The notes: generated by a model not told the origin, from the sequence alone. A stretch of 55,588 nucleotides of DNA from Muribaculaceae bacterium (GCA_029068655.1 JAIECF010000254.1:1-55588); one strand, 5' to 3'; shown: positions 8,635 to 18,139, numbered from the stretch's first letter. Translations and numbers: made by a program.

Positions 8635-8973
8635 ATGGAAGAAATCAAGCGACTAAACAGCGATAAGGTTGTGGAGCACGTTGAGGAAAATTTGCAGTTC
8701 GATGGTTACACACTTGATGAGATACGTCATCAGCGTGCTCTTGTCGCGGTACGGAAGGAATTTGCCAAAGCCAAAGTTCTGGAGCAGATTGATGCTGTGA
8801 AAGACAGAAATCCTTTTGCTCCCGATGGATCCCTTAAGGCAGCAGCACGTCTTGGATCGCTGCCGATGAAAATAATGCGCGGACTCAATTATACAGATTA
8901 TATAATGATGGGTATTTCCGCTATCGGTACCGCGCGAAAGGTATTCTCCTTTTTCAAAAAGAAGAAGAAATGA
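8635..8973 (+). CDS. Small basic protein of unknown function
   Basis: A 112-residue protein I do not recognise. It is predicted mostly helical, with a charged N-terminal half (residues 1-60) and a possible weak membrane-associated helix at about 85-105 (YTDYIMMGISAIGTARKVF). A lysine-rich tail follows (FFKKKKK). It starts 18 bases after the holin-like gene, and its last codons overlap the prmA start by 4 bases (ATGA), which supports translation. Position suggests it works with the YtxH/holin-like membrane proteins, but that is inference. Confidence 0.7.
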   Translation: MEEIKRLNSDKVVEHVEENLQFDGYTLDEIRHQRALVAVRKEFAKAKVLEQIDAVKDRNPFAPDGSLKAAARLGSLPMKIMRGLNYTDYIMMGISAIGTARKVFSFFKKKKK

Positions 8974-9815
8974 ATTATTACAAAGTGCGTTTCGAGTGCT
9001 CTCCATGTTCAGAAGACATCACAGACCTTCTGGCTGCATTTCTTGCCGATCTTGGATTTGAAAGTTTCGAGCCGGACAGTACCGGTTTGGCAGCTTATGT
9101 TCAGGCATCTGATTACTCGGAAGAAGCGATACGTGAGATGGTTGCGGATTTTCCAATGGAAACCTCAATTTCCTTCACTTCCGAATTTGTGGTGAGTAAG
9201 AACTGGAACGAGGAATGGGAGAAACATTACTTCAAGCCTATAGTGATCGCCGGCGAATGCGTTGTGCATTCATCTTTTCATAAAGATGTCCCGGAAGCAA
9301 CATATGATATTCTGATCGATCCTAAAATGGCTTTTGGAACAGGGCATCATGCCACAACCTCACAGATGATGCGGTATATTCTTGATATTGATGATATAGA
9401 GGGAAGATCGGTTATCGATATGGGCACAGGAACCGGAATCCTCGCCATTCTGTGTAAGATGAGAGGAGCCGGGAGAGTCAATGGCATTGAGATTGATCCT
9501 GGCGCTTTTGAAAATGCGGTTGAAAACGCGGCTCTCAACAGTCAGGCTATTGATTTCATATGTGGCGACGCCTCTGCTCTTTCGGATCTGCCGGAAGCCG
9601 ACATCTTTCTTGCCAACATCAACAGGAATGTCATCACGGCAGATATTAAGCGGTATGCGGAAAAAATAAAAAACGGTGGCACATTACTTCTCAGTGGATT
9701 CTATACGGCAGATATCCCGATAGTAATGGAAGCTGCGGAACCATTGGGCTTTTCTCTATCGAATGCTTCAGAGGAAGGCGATCATTGGGCAGCCATCCGA
9801 TTGATAAAGAAATGA
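8970..9815 (+). CDS. prmA: Ribosomal protein L11 methyltransferase PrmA
   Basis: SAM-dependent enzyme that methylates ribosomal protein L11. The substrate-binding N-terminal part (1-95) is followed by DPKMAFGTGHHATT (about residue 120), the SAM-binding glycine loop DMGTGTGILAI (about 150), an acidic residue in EIDPGAFENA, and the NINRNVI motif (about 215) that replaces NPPY in this family. Length 281 is normal for the family. It overlaps the upstream unknown gene by 4 bases and is followed by a clear hairpin terminator. Confidence 0.95.
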   Translation: MNYYKVRFECSPCSEDITDLLAAFLADLGFESFEPDSTGLAAYVQASDYSEEAIREMVADFPMETSISFTSEFVVSKNWNEEWEKHYFKPIVIAGECVVHSSFHKDVPEATYDILIDPKMAFGTGHHATTSQMMRYILDIDDIEGRSVIDMGTGTGILAILCKMRGAGRVNGIEIDPGAFENAVENAALNSQAIDFICGDASALSDLPEADIFLANINRNVITADIKRYAEKIKNGGTLLLSGFYTADIPIVMEAAEPLGFSLSNASEEGDHWAAIRLIKK

Positions 9816-9820
9816 TAGTT

Positions 9821-9846
9821 CAGTCCGGGGAGAATTTCCCGGACTG
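9821..9846. terminator. Bidirectional hairpin terminator between prmA and the histidine kinase
   Basis: CAGTCCGGG at 9821-9829 pairs exactly with CCCGGACTG at 9838-9846, followed on the plus strand by TTGTATTTTA. It lies between two genes that converge, so it can serve both; the T-rich tail favours the prmA side. Confidence 0.75.
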
Positions 9847-9901
9847 TTGTATTTTACTACCGGACTTATATGCAGAATTATTATCGGGTCTTAGGTAAGG
9901 A

Positions 9902-11119
9902 TCAGATCCTTACCGAGAAGCAGGTCATAGGGCGGGTCTTGAATGAAAGCGTGCCTCCTAAATGAGTCACTATACGTCGGCTGAGACTTAGACCTATACC
10001 GTTGCCTGATTCCCGTGTGGTGAAAAAGGGTGTAAAGATATGTTCTGCTGTCTCCTCTGAAATAGGCTCGCCGTCGTTGGCAATCCTGATCTCTACCGAC
10101 TCATCGGCTTTCAGATCTGCTTCTACAGAGATAGTACGGGGATTGGCCTCTATGGCATTCTTCAGAATATTGATGAGGACGCGGCTCAGAAGAGTCTCGT
10201 CAGTGTAGACCATCAGTTCCGGAGGGAAGCATATCAGGCTGATATGGATTTGTTTCCCTTCTTCATAGCTTTCAGCCATCGTGACGCACGACTGAAGGAG
10301 TGGTTTAAGATAAATCACCCTCATATTAGGCGTTGGAAGAATACTGAATTCCCTGAAGTTCTTTACAAATTGCATCAGGGATCGGCTGCTTGAAGATATT
10401 GTGGCGAAAGCTTCGATCGCTTCCTGAGATTTCGTTTTTTCACTCATGGTCTCGGCTATCGATTGGATCGGGGTAAGGGAGTTCATAATCTCATGGGTAA
10501 GTACCCGCGTAAGTTTCTCCCATGATTTTACCTCTACCTCCTGCATCTTTCTGCTTAGATCGCTAATTGTAAACAATGTAAAGTATTTCTCATTGACAGT
10601 CACATCGTTTTTCTTTATGTCCAGGTCTACGAATGCCTGTTGCGGAATCTGGCATACATTGGTGAGAGCCTGGCGTTCGAGCAGACGAAGAGCAGCTTCA
10701 TTGTGAAGCCGGATGTCTCCCTTAGCATCAGCCACCGCTAATCCTATATCCGTGAGATTAATCATTCTGGCAAGGAATACCTCGTTTTGACGAACTTCTT
10801 TGGTCAGGCTTTCGAAATGCTCAACTATACTGTTGAGCATCTGATTGCTTTCTCTTTCCTCTTTATTGATACAGTCGGTGGGAAACTTATAGGAGAAATC
10901 TCCGCTGACGGTAGCATCCATTACGAACCGCATCCTCTTTTTAATACGCTCTATACCACGCATAGCCAATATTCCGCAGTTTATCGAGCATATTGCAAGT
11001 AATATCCACAAATATGAGCTTAATGTTAAGCATATTCCGGAGAAAAAAGCCAGAACCAATCCCGATGTAATCCATCCTATCGGAATCATTTGCCATAGCT
11101 TTCCGCTCTTAGATGCCAT
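9902..11119 (-). CDS. Sensor histidine kinase (NtrB-type, sigma-54 system)
   Basis: A 405-residue kinase with two membrane helices (about residues 14-52), so almost no periplasmic sensing loop. A short linker follows, then a PAS-like domain (about 110-195) and the dimerisation box LTRVLTHEIMNSLTPI with phospho-acceptor H209. The ATPase domain has NILKNAIEAN, FTPFFTTRESGNGIGL and a glycine-rich G2 box. The HEIMNSL form of the H box is typical of kinases paired with sigma-54 activators. Its start overlaps the end of the response regulator gene by 11 bases, so the two are translationally coupled. The adjacent efflux operon is the likely target. Confidence 0.92.
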   Translation of the reverse strand: MASKSGKLWQMIPIGWITSGLVLAFFSGICLTLSSYLWILLAICSINCGILAMRGIERIKKRMRFVMDATVSGDFSYKFPTDCINKEERESNQMLNSIVEHFESLTKEVRQNEVFLARMINLTDIGLAVADAKGDIRLHNEAALRLLERQALTNVCQIPQQAFVDLDIKKNDVTVNEKYFTLFTISDLSRKMQEVEVKSWEKLTRVLTHEIMNSLTPIQSIAETMSEKTKSQEAIEAFATISSSSRSLMQFVKNFREFSILPTPNMRVIYLKPLLQSCVTMAESYEEGKQIHISLICFPPELMVYTDETLLSRVLINILKNAIEANPRTISVEADLKADESVEIRIANDGEPISEETAEHIFTPFFTTRESGNGIGLSLSRRIVTHLGGTLSFKTRPMTCFSVRI

Positions 11120-12428
11120 ATTTTCTCAGTTTATTATAAAGAGTCTGACGTGTTATGCCGAGTTGTCGGGCCACTTCCGACATATTGCCGTCATGCTGTT
11201 TTATAGCGGCTGTGATAGCGTTACGTTCCAGGGCCTCCAATGTTGCCGGCTGACCATAAACCGTAGGAGTCTGGCCCTCATTAAGATCAAAATCATGGAT
11301 GTGCAAGGTGTCGGAATCAGAAAGAATAAGGGCCTTTTCCACTGTATGCTCAAGCTGGCGGATGTTGCCGGGCCATCCCTGTGAGCAAAGCCTGCGCATG
11401 GCATCTTCCGACACTTTCGGCGTGTGACGTGCATATATCCCTGCGTATTTGCTGACGAACATTTCCACGAGCTCAGGAATGTCTTCCGTTCTTTGACGTA
11501 GCGGAGGCAGTTCTATCGTCACCGTATTGATTCGGTAGAAGAGGTCCTGACGGAATTCTCCCTCCGTTACCATCCCGGAAAGATCGCGATTGGTGGCGCA
11601 TATCAGGCGAATGTCTATATCGCGCGGAGTGTTGGTGCCGACCCTTATGATCTTTCTCTGCTGAAGGGCTGTCAGAAGTTTGGCCTGAAGATGATAGGGG
11701 AGGTTTCCGATTTCGTCAAGGAAAAGCGTTCCTCCATGTGCTGTTTCGAATTTTCCGGCTCGATCTGTCTTCGCATCGGTAAAGGCACCTTTGGCATGAC
11801 CGTAAAGCTCGCTTTCAAAAAGAGTCTCAATTACGGCACCCATGTCGACTATCTCCATAGGTCCTGATTTACGTAGGGAAAGCCTATGGATTTCCCTTGC
11901 GAGCAGATCCTTTCCTGTGCCGTTTTCTCCAGTTATCAGAATATTGGCGTCAGTAGGAGCCACACGTTCTGCAAGCATCCGCACATGTTGCATGGCCGGG
12001 GATTCTCCCCAAATCATCCGGGTTTTTGCTGCTTTTGTTTTATTGCCTTTCTTCTGATCGAAAGCTTTCAGGAGAGTATCGGAAAGCCGGGCGTTTTCAA
12101 ATGGCTTAACTATAAAATCTGTGGCTCCGATCTTCATCCCCTCGACAGCGAGCGAGACATCCGCATAGGCTGTGAAAAGAACTACTGATGTGGAAGGAGC
12201 AAGACGTTTTATCTCCCGAAGCCAGAAGAGACCCTCATTGCCATTGTTGATGGTCGATCGGAAATTCATGTCAAGAAGCACAACCTGAGGGTTATTCTTA
12301 CGTATGAGCGTAGGCAGAGAGGAGGGGTCGGATGCAGTGATTACCTCATCCACCTTCGACCTCATGAGCATACTTACAGCCGACAGAATATCCTTATTGT
12401 CGTCTACAACAAGCAGTGTCTTCTTCAT
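11109..12428 (-). CDS. Sigma-54 dependent response regulator (NtrC/ZraR type)
   Basis: A 439-residue activator of sigma-54 RNA polymerase. The receiver domain (1-120) has D9/D10, phospho-acceptor D53 and K108. The AAA+ domain (about 137-365) has Walker A GENGTGKD (167-174), the sigma-54 contact loop as GAFTDA (214-219, a known variant of GAFTGA) and Walker B GTLFLDEIG. A Fis-type helix-turn-helix (about 395-437, GNMSEVARQLGITRQTLYNKL) ends the protein. It precedes and overlaps its kinase gene. A near-canonical sigma-54 promoter lies before the efflux operon upstream on the same strand. Confidence 0.95.
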   Translation of the reverse strand: MKKTLLVVDDNKDILSAVSMLMRSKVDEVITASDPSSLPTLIRKNNPQVVLLDMNFRSTINNGNEGLFWLREIKRLAPSTSVVLFTAYADVSLAVEGMKIGATDFIVKPFENARLSDTLLKAFDQKKGNKTKAAKTRMIWGESPAMQHVRMLAERVAPTDANILITGENGTGKDLLAREIHRLSLRKSGPMEIVDMGAVIETLFESELYGHAKGAFTDAKTDRAGKFETAHGGTLFLDEIGNLPYHLQAKLLTALQQRKIIRVGTNTPRDIDIRLICATNRDLSGMVTEGEFRQDLFYRINTVTIELPPLRQRTEDIPELVEMFVSKYAGIYARHTPKVSEDAMRRLCSQGWPGNIRQLEHTVEKALILSDSDTLHIHDFDLNEGQTPTVYGQPATLEALERNAITAAIKQHDGNMSEVARQLGITRQTLYNKLRKYGI

Positions 12429-12480
12429 TCTGCAAAAATAGTAAATTTCCCCGATGTTTAAAAAATATAAGTATTAAAAA

Positions 12481-12592
12481 GTTTAGATGTCGGTTAAGAA
12501 GAAGGGTATTGGGATCAAACGTCATTGTTGCATTATTAACCTAAACTATCATCATCAAATACCAATTCCGGATCTTAACCCAACATCTAAAC
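12481..12592 (-). terminator. Long interrupted hairpin between the efflux operon and the regulator genes
   Basis: GTTTAGATGT (12481-12490) pairs exactly with ACATCTAAAC (12583-12592). Next to it GGTTAAG (12492-12498) pairs with CTTAACC (12574-12580), and further in GGTATT (12505-12510) pairs with AATACC (12558-12563). Read on the minus strand the structure is followed at once by TTTTT, so it could end the efflux transcript before the regulator genes. The loop is longer than in a classic terminator, so an operator or a small repeat element is also possible. Confidence 0.5.
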
Positions 12593-12621
12593 AATAATTC
12601 ATAATTCACAATGCATTTCTG

Positions 12622-13296
12622 CTAAAGCTGGGTCTTCTCGACGATCTTTCCATCGAAGAGGTTGATGACGCGATGGGCGTAGGCTGCATCATGCTGCGAG
12701 TGTGTTACCATGACGATGGTGGATCCATCTCGGTTCAGTTCTGTGAGAAGTTCCATTACCTCTTTACCGTTGACGGAATCAAGATTGCCCGTAGGTTCGT
12801 CAGCGATGATCAGATCCGGTCTCGATACGATGGCTCGCGCTATAGCCGCACGCTGCTGCTGACCTCCCGAGAGTTGCTGGGGGAAGTGCTTCGCACGATG
12901 AAGGATGTTCATGCGTGTGAGGGCTTCCTTTACCCGTTCCTTTCTTTCTGCCGCTCCTATCCTGAGGTATTTCAAAGGGAGTTCAACGTTCTCCTCTATG
13001 TTAAGTTCATCGATAAGGTTGAAGTTCTGGAATACAAACCCTATCTTTCCTTTGCGTAGGGCTGTGCGGTCCTTTTCCTTCATACCGGACACATCCTTTC
13101 CGTTAAGCAGGTATTTGCCGTCGGTAGGGTTATCGAGAAGGCCAAGGATGTTTAGTAGCGTGGATTTGCCGCATCCTGATGGTCCCATGATGCCTACGAA
13201 CTCTCCTTTGTCGATGTTGAACGAAACACCGCGGAGGGCTAACGTCTCCACTTCGTCAGTGCGGAATGTCTTGGTAAGGTTTTCTAACTGTATCAT
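12622..13296 (-). CDS. ABC transporter ATPase (LolD/MacB type)
   Basis: Nucleotide-binding subunit of the tripartite efflux system, 224 residues. Walker A is GPSGCGKST (about residues 38-46), then the Q loop, the signature LSGGQQQR and Walker B LIIADEPTGNLD. I chose the ATG at 13294-13296 because the protein then begins MIQLENLTKTF, as family members do. A longer frame exists upstream but it would run into the permease gene and adds an unrelated 42 residues. It follows permease 1 by 17 bases and is the last gene of the operon. Confidence 0.93.
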   Translation of the reverse strand: MIQLENLTKTFRTDEVETLALRGVSFNIDKGEFVGIMGPSGCGKSTLLNILGLLDNPTDGKYLLNGKDVSGMKEKDRTALRKGKIGFVFQNFNLIDELNIEENVELPLKYLRIGAAERKERVKEALTRMNILHRAKHFPQQLSGGQQQRAAIARAIVSRPDLIIADEPTGNLDSVNGKEVMELLTELNRDGSTIVMVTHSQHDAAYAHRVINLFDGKIVEKTQL

Positions 13297-13313
13297 AACT
13301 GTATATGTTTTTT

Positions 13314-15668
13314 TTATTTGAGGGAATTGATTGGGTTGGTATTGGCGGCTTTGCGAGCCTGGATCACTACAGATGCAAGGCATATGATTATGGCGAGAAG
13401 AGATACCGAGGCGTATATCCACCAGTAGATGCTTATACGATAGCTGAATTGCGACAGCCAGTCGTTCATGATATAATATATGATTGGAATCGACAGTACG
13501 GCTGCGATCAGCACATATGTCATGAACGGGCGAACGAGTTGAGAGAGTACCTCCATGCTTGTGGCACCCATTACTTTATGGACGGCTATGTCGAGAGAGC
13601 GTTGACGCACATAATAGGTGCTGATCGCGATAAGACCGAGCACGGATATCATTATGGCTATGATTGCAAATATAGTGAGAATAGTAGACAGACGCTTTTG
13701 ATATTCGAAATCCTTCTCTATCTGCTGGCTAAGGAATGGAGTTTCAAATACGGAGTCTGACACTTCTTTAGAATAGACTTTCTCAAAGACTTCCTTAACC
13801 TGATCAAGTGCCTGCTGTCTGTCTCCTGTTGTTTTGATATTTATGTCCCAGGGTATGAAATAGTTATCTGCAAAAGGATTCGCAGTTATTATCCTCACCG
13901 GGTGCTGGTCGGTCAGTACATTGCCGATCTTGAAGTCCTCGAGGATTCCCGCGATAGGAATCATACTGCCGAAAGCTGGATACTCGGCAGCATTCTCATC
14001 AATGCCGAGTTCATTAATGGCTTGGCTATTGATATAATGTTTGTAGACTGAGGCTAAGTTATTCTCTTTCTTAAGTTTCAGTCCGAAAAGATCCATAAAC
14101 GCTGAGTCTACTACGAATTCCTGGAAAGATATCGTCTTTCCTTCATAGGTAAATGTATTGTTGTTTCCTCTGTTATGTGGCTCTCCCATTGAGAAGCTGA
14201 CCTTATTTACGCAGCTCAGCTTGAGAAGTTCCTCTCTGAATAGCTCGGCATCCTGCTGTCTCTTTTCTGTGTACTGAAAAGGAATGGAGATGATTCCTTC
14301 CGGATTATATCCAAGCGGGGCGTTGATCATATGGCGCACCTGAAGATACATCGTCAAGGCACACGCAATCATGACTATCGTGGCGACATTCTGTATGACA
14401 ATGAATATCTTTCCAAACATCATGTTTGATTTCTTTTGGAATGCTCCTTTGGCTGCTTCTATTGGCTTCATTGAAGAAAGCTGAAGTGCCGGTATGATTC
14501 CGGATGCGAGACTCATTATCAAGAGGATTATGATAAGGAATATGATAGTAGTGAGGTTTACGCAACCGTCTATATCGATGGGTGAATGGATAAGTGCGGA
14601 TGCATATGGCTGCATCAGAAAAGCAAGCCCTATGCCTAACAGCATCGAAAAACCGCAAAGAATGGTACTTTCAGCGATGAGACGCCACATGATCTGAACG
14701 CGGTCTTCTCCAAGCAGACGGCGCGTGGCCATCTCTTTCGCGCGTTTGCCCGCGAGAGCCACTGTCAGATTGATATAATTCATTATGGCAAACAAAAGAA
14801 TGATGAGACCGACGCTAAACAACATCTTCAGCATCTTTTTATTGCCGGAGTTGACATGCCAGGAAGAGATATCAGAGAAATAACTTCCGTTGAATGGAAA
14901 GACATCAAGATGAATGCCTCCTTCAGGAAGATTTAGAATCCAGAAATCGTTTTTCACCGCCTCTTCATATTCCTTTTTTCTTAACGTCAGATCATATCCT
15001 TCTTTAGCAAGCAGTAGTAGGGCAGAGCCGGTCGCGTTGGCCATATTAGGGTTGACGAGTGAACCGTTGACATATTTCATCATTGAGAAATTCAACAGCA
15101 TATCTACCGGTTTCCGGTCTTCGGTCATCAGAGCTGTATTCTTCATTGGTTCCATCACTCCGGTCACAACAAAAGGATCTTCCTCTATATTGAACACAAT
15201 GCTTTTGCCCATGGGATCCTCATCTCCCCATACCCTGCGGGCGTATTCCTGAGTCACGATAATACCTGACGGATTGTCAAGCGATGTGGCCCTGTCTCCC
15301 TGGATGAGCTTGAAGTCGAAAATGTCATAAAAGGTTGAATCTACGAAAAAGCATTCAGTAGCTATCTTTTTGCCTTCATAGTCAAGCCATCTGCTGTTTC
15401 TGTATATGCCGGTGGCTGATTCTATCTCCGGAAACTTGTCCTTAAGTAGAAACTGAAGATACCAATGGGCTCCGCTGACCTTATTTCCATCGAAGTCCAA
15501 ACCGAGCCAGTACATCCGGTCTGCTTTCGAATGTTGTCTGTCAACGTGGTTTTCCTGCCATGTATAGCAACCTATTAGCACTACAAACATCATGCTTACG
15601 GCTAAGCCGAACACGTCTATGGCTGCATAGGCTTTGTTCCTGCTTAGAAATTTAAAATATGATTTCAT
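13314..15668 (-). CDS. MacB-like ABC transporter permease, copy 2 in the operon
   Basis: A 784-residue permease with two FtsX-type halves. A membrane helix at about residues 18-38 is followed by a MacB-type periplasmic domain (about 40-270) and a three-helix membrane block (about 285-410). A central helix and second periplasmic domain follow (about 430-660), then a final three-helix block ending near the C-terminus. Such permeases are mechanotransmitters that drive an adaptor and TolC, and do not necessarily pass substrate through themselves. It is a close paralogue of the gene 5 bases upstream; both start with MKSYFKFLSRNKAY. The substrate is unknown. Confidence 0.88.
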   Translation of the reverse strand: MKSYFKFLSRNKAYAAIDVFGLAVSMMFVVLIGCYTWQENHVDRQHSKADRMYWLGLDFDGNKVSGAHWYLQFLLKDKFPEIESATGIYRNSRWLDYEGKKIATECFFVDSTFYDIFDFKLIQGDRATSLDNPSGIIVTQEYARRVWGDEDPMGKSIVFNIEEDPFVVTGVMEPMKNTALMTEDRKPVDMLLNFSMMKYVNGSLVNPNMANATGSALLLLAKEGYDLTLRKKEYEEAVKNDFWILNLPEGGIHLDVFPFNGSYFSDISSWHVNSGNKKMLKMLFSVGLIILLFAIMNYINLTVALAGKRAKEMATRRLLGEDRVQIMWRLIAESTILCGFSMLLGIGLAFLMQPYASALIHSPIDIDGCVNLTTIIFLIIILLIMSLASGIIPALQLSSMKPIEAAKGAFQKKSNMMFGKIFIVIQNVATIVMIACALTMYLQVRHMINAPLGYNPEGIISIPFQYTEKRQQDAELFREELLKLSCVNKVSFSMGEPHNRGNNNTFTYEGKTISFQEFVVDSAFMDLFGLKLKKENNLASVYKHYINSQAINELGIDENAAEYPAFGSMIPIAGILEDFKIGNVLTDQHPVRIITANPFADNYFIPWDINIKTTGDRQQALDQVKEVFEKVYSKEVSDSVFETPFLSQQIEKDFEYQKRLSTILTIFAIIAIMISVLGLIAISTYYVRQRSLDIAVHKVMGATSMEVLSQLVRPFMTYVLIAAVLSIPIIYYIMNDWLSQFSYRISIYWWIYASVSLLAIIICLASVVIQARKAANTNPINSLK

Positions 15669-15673
15669 ATTGT

Positions 15674-18022
15674 TTATTTGAGTGAATTAATCGGGTTGAC
15701 ATTGGCAGCTTTATAGCATTGGTTTACTACAGATATAAAGCAGATTATGATGGCGAGCATAGCAGAGGAGGCGTATATCCACCAATATACCTCTATACGG
15801 TAGCTGAACTGTGAGAGCCAGTCGTTCATCACGTAGTATATGATCGGGATGGATATGACAGCGGCAATCAGCACGTAGGTCATGAAGGTTCGCACCAGTT
15901 TCGTAAGGACTTCTGCGCTTGTTCCCCCCATCACTTTATGTATCGCGATGTCCTTCGAACGCTGGCGGACATAATATGTGCTCATGGCTGTCAGGCCAAG
16001 AATGGAGAGTATGATGGCAACGATGGCGAAAACGGTGAGGATTGTCGATAAATTTTTCTGATAGTCAAAATCCTCCTCAATCTGCCGGGTTAGGAAAGGC
16101 ATTTCTAAAGCCGAGTCCGTAAGGTCTTTGGGATATACCTTTTCAAACGCTTCCCTGATGCTCTCGACTGTCTGTTGGGGATCGCCGGTGGTTTTGATTA
16201 GCAGATTCCAGGGCCAGAAATCTTCAAAAGGTTTAGCCTCGATGATGCGGACCGGGGATTGAATGCTCAGTATGTTTCCTATCTTGAAGTCGGAGACTAT
16301 TCCCGCGATTGGAATCCTATCGCCACAAAGGATATAATGTGTGGCGTCATCGTCAAGCCCGAGCTCGCTGACAGCCCGCATGTTGAGATAGTGTTTGATC
16401 CCTGACGCATGATTAAGTTCTTTCTTCATATTGAATCGGAAAATGTCAAGAAAGACTGAATCAACCACGAACTCCCGAAAGGATATGGTTCGACCATCCT
16501 GCGTCACGGTGTTGTTGTTGCCACGTTGATGAGGTTCACCCATGGAGAAGCTTACTTTCTCAACGCATGACAGCTTCATGAGTTCATCCCTGAAGAGCAT
16601 GGCGTCGTTCGCTAAGTTTTCTGTAAATAGAACTGGAACCTTGACGATACCCTGAGGATCATATCCCAGAGGGGCTTGTATCAGGTGGCGCACCTGAAGA
16701 TACATGGTCAGCGCGCATGCTACCATCACGATTGTAGTGACGTTCTGGATTACGATGAATGTTTTTCCGAAAATCATATTTGATTTCCTGCGCAATTCTC
16801 CCTTTACAGCTTCAATAGGTTTCATTGCGGAGAGCATCAAGGCCGGTATTATTCCTGAAACGACGCTCATGACCAGCAGCATCAGAATCAAGATAGAGAC
16901 CGTCATCGCGTTGACACATCCCATGATGTCTATCGGTGTCTTAAGAACAGCTGAGGCGTATGGCTTCATGATGAACGCGAGAGCTGTGCCCACCAGCATC
17001 GAGAACGCGCACAGGATCGTGCTTTCGAGGATCAGACGCCACATGATACGAGGCCTGTCTTCTCCGAGCAGACGTCTGGTGGCCATTTCCTTCGCGCGCT
17101 TTCCCACAAGCGCGACTGTGAGGTTGATATAGTTCATGATCGCGAAAAGAAGGATGACAAGTCCTACTCCGAACAGTAGCCTGACAAGCTTCCGGTCGCC
17201 GGAATTGGCATGGCGCGGGGTGATTTCCGAGAAATAGCTTCCTTCGAAAGGATAGACCACTATATGCACGTCCATGTCCGGCAGTTTCAATGGCCAGAAA
17301 TCATTTTTCACCGACTCCTCAAGTTCTTTTCCCTTTTTTGAGAGGTCATGTCCCTCTTTAGCAAGCAGGATGACATTGGCATCTCCCGCATTGTACATTT
17401 CTGTGCTGACCAGCGACGAATTGATGTGTTTGAGCATACTGAAGTTTACCAGCATATCCACCGGTTGCCTATCTTCCGTCATAAAAGCTGTCTGCTTCAT
17501 GGGTTCCATTATCCCGGCCACCACCAATGGCTGTTCCTCTTCTACAAGGATGATGCTTTTTCCCATCGGATCTCCGTCACCCCATGTCTTGCGCGCGTAT
17601 TCTTGAGTGACAACGATATTGTTGGGATGGTTGAATACGGTCTTCGGATCTCCTTGGATAAGCTTGAAATCAAAGACATCGTAGAAAGTGGAATCCACCA
17701 TATAGCAGTTTGTCAGGATTTTACGGTCGCTGAGATTCAGATTGACGGTCAATCTGAATAATGCGGTGGAGTTTTCTATCTCCGGCAACCGGTCTCTGAG
17801 AAGGAACTGGAGATACCAGCATGATCCTTTTGTCTTCTCTCCATTGAAATCAAGTCCGAGCCAGTACAAGCGGTCGGCTTTAGAGTGCTGTCTGTCGATA
17901 TGCATTTCCTGCCATGTATAGCCACCGATAAGCACTACAAACATCATGCTTATCGCCAATCCGAAGATATCTATGGCTGTATATGCCTTGTTTCTGCTGA
18001 GGAATTTAAAGTATGATTTCAT
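15674..18022 (-). CDS. MacB-like ABC transporter permease, copy 1 in the operon
   Basis: A 782-residue permease with the same double-FtsX layout as its downstream paralogue: helix at about 18-38, periplasmic domain, three-helix block near 285-410, and a second set ending in NPINSLK. The two proteins align along their whole length by eye, with most differences in the periplasmic regions. With a single ATPase gene in the operon, the two may form a heterodimer. It follows the adaptor gene after a 118-base gap that contains three palindromes. Confidence 0.88.
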   Translation of the reverse strand: MKSYFKFLSRNKAYTAIDIFGLAISMMFVVLIGGYTWQEMHIDRQHSKADRLYWLGLDFNGEKTKGSCWYLQFLLRDRLPEIENSTALFRLTVNLNLSDRKILTNCYMVDSTFYDVFDFKLIQGDPKTVFNHPNNIVVTQEYARKTWGDGDPMGKSIILVEEEQPLVVAGIMEPMKQTAFMTEDRQPVDMLVNFSMLKHINSSLVSTEMYNAGDANVILLAKEGHDLSKKGKELEESVKNDFWPLKLPDMDVHIVVYPFEGSYFSEITPRHANSGDRKLVRLLFGVGLVILLFAIMNYINLTVALVGKRAKEMATRRLLGEDRPRIMWRLILESTILCAFSMLVGTALAFIMKPYASAVLKTPIDIMGCVNAMTVSILILMLLVMSVVSGIIPALMLSAMKPIEAVKGELRRKSNMIFGKTFIVIQNVTTIVMVACALTMYLQVRHLIQAPLGYDPQGIVKVPVLFTENLANDAMLFRDELMKLSCVEKVSFSMGEPHQRGNNNTVTQDGRTISFREFVVDSVFLDIFRFNMKKELNHASGIKHYLNMRAVSELGLDDDATHYILCGDRIPIAGIVSDFKIGNILSIQSPVRIIEAKPFEDFWPWNLLIKTTGDPQQTVESIREAFEKVYPKDLTDSALEMPFLTRQIEEDFDYQKNLSTILTVFAIVAIILSILGLTAMSTYYVRQRSKDIAIHKVMGGTSAEVLTKLVRTFMTYVLIAAVISIPIIYYVMNDWLSQFSYRIEVYWWIYASSAMLAIIICFISVVNQCYKAANVNPINSLK

Positions 18023-18056
18023 ATTTCTGGGATCGTTAGATTATTTATCACAAATC

Positions 18057-18139
18057 GCCTCTCCGAGGCTGTTGTCTCTTTCAGATATTCCCCAGACTGA
18101 AGTCTGGGGTTTTTACACTATGACAGCTCTCCGAGCTGT
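18057..18139. repeat. Three consecutive palindromes (REP-like element)
   Basis: Three hairpins in 83 bases: GCCTC-TCC-GAGGC (18057-18069), CCCCAGACT-GA-AGTCTGGGG (18090-18109, followed on the plus strand by TTTTT) and ACAGCTC-TCC-GAGCTGT (18123-18139). The outer two share the loop TCC and a related stem. The set lies inside the efflux operon between the adaptor and permease genes, and its T run is on the strand opposite to transcription, so it should not end the operon. It looks like a dispersed palindromic repeat, but only one copy is in this window. Confidence 0.6.

Noticed and set aside
12481..12592. MITE with terminal inverted repeats
   Set aside because: No target-site duplication at the ends and no second copy in the window; kept only as an alternative.
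12622..13422. Longer ABC ATPase with 42 extra N-terminal residues
   Set aside because: The extension runs into the permease gene and does not resemble the family; the start at 13296 gives the normal protein.
13305..13760. 151-codon plus-strand frame over the permease end
   Set aside because: It is a mirror of the permease coding sequence and has no independent support.
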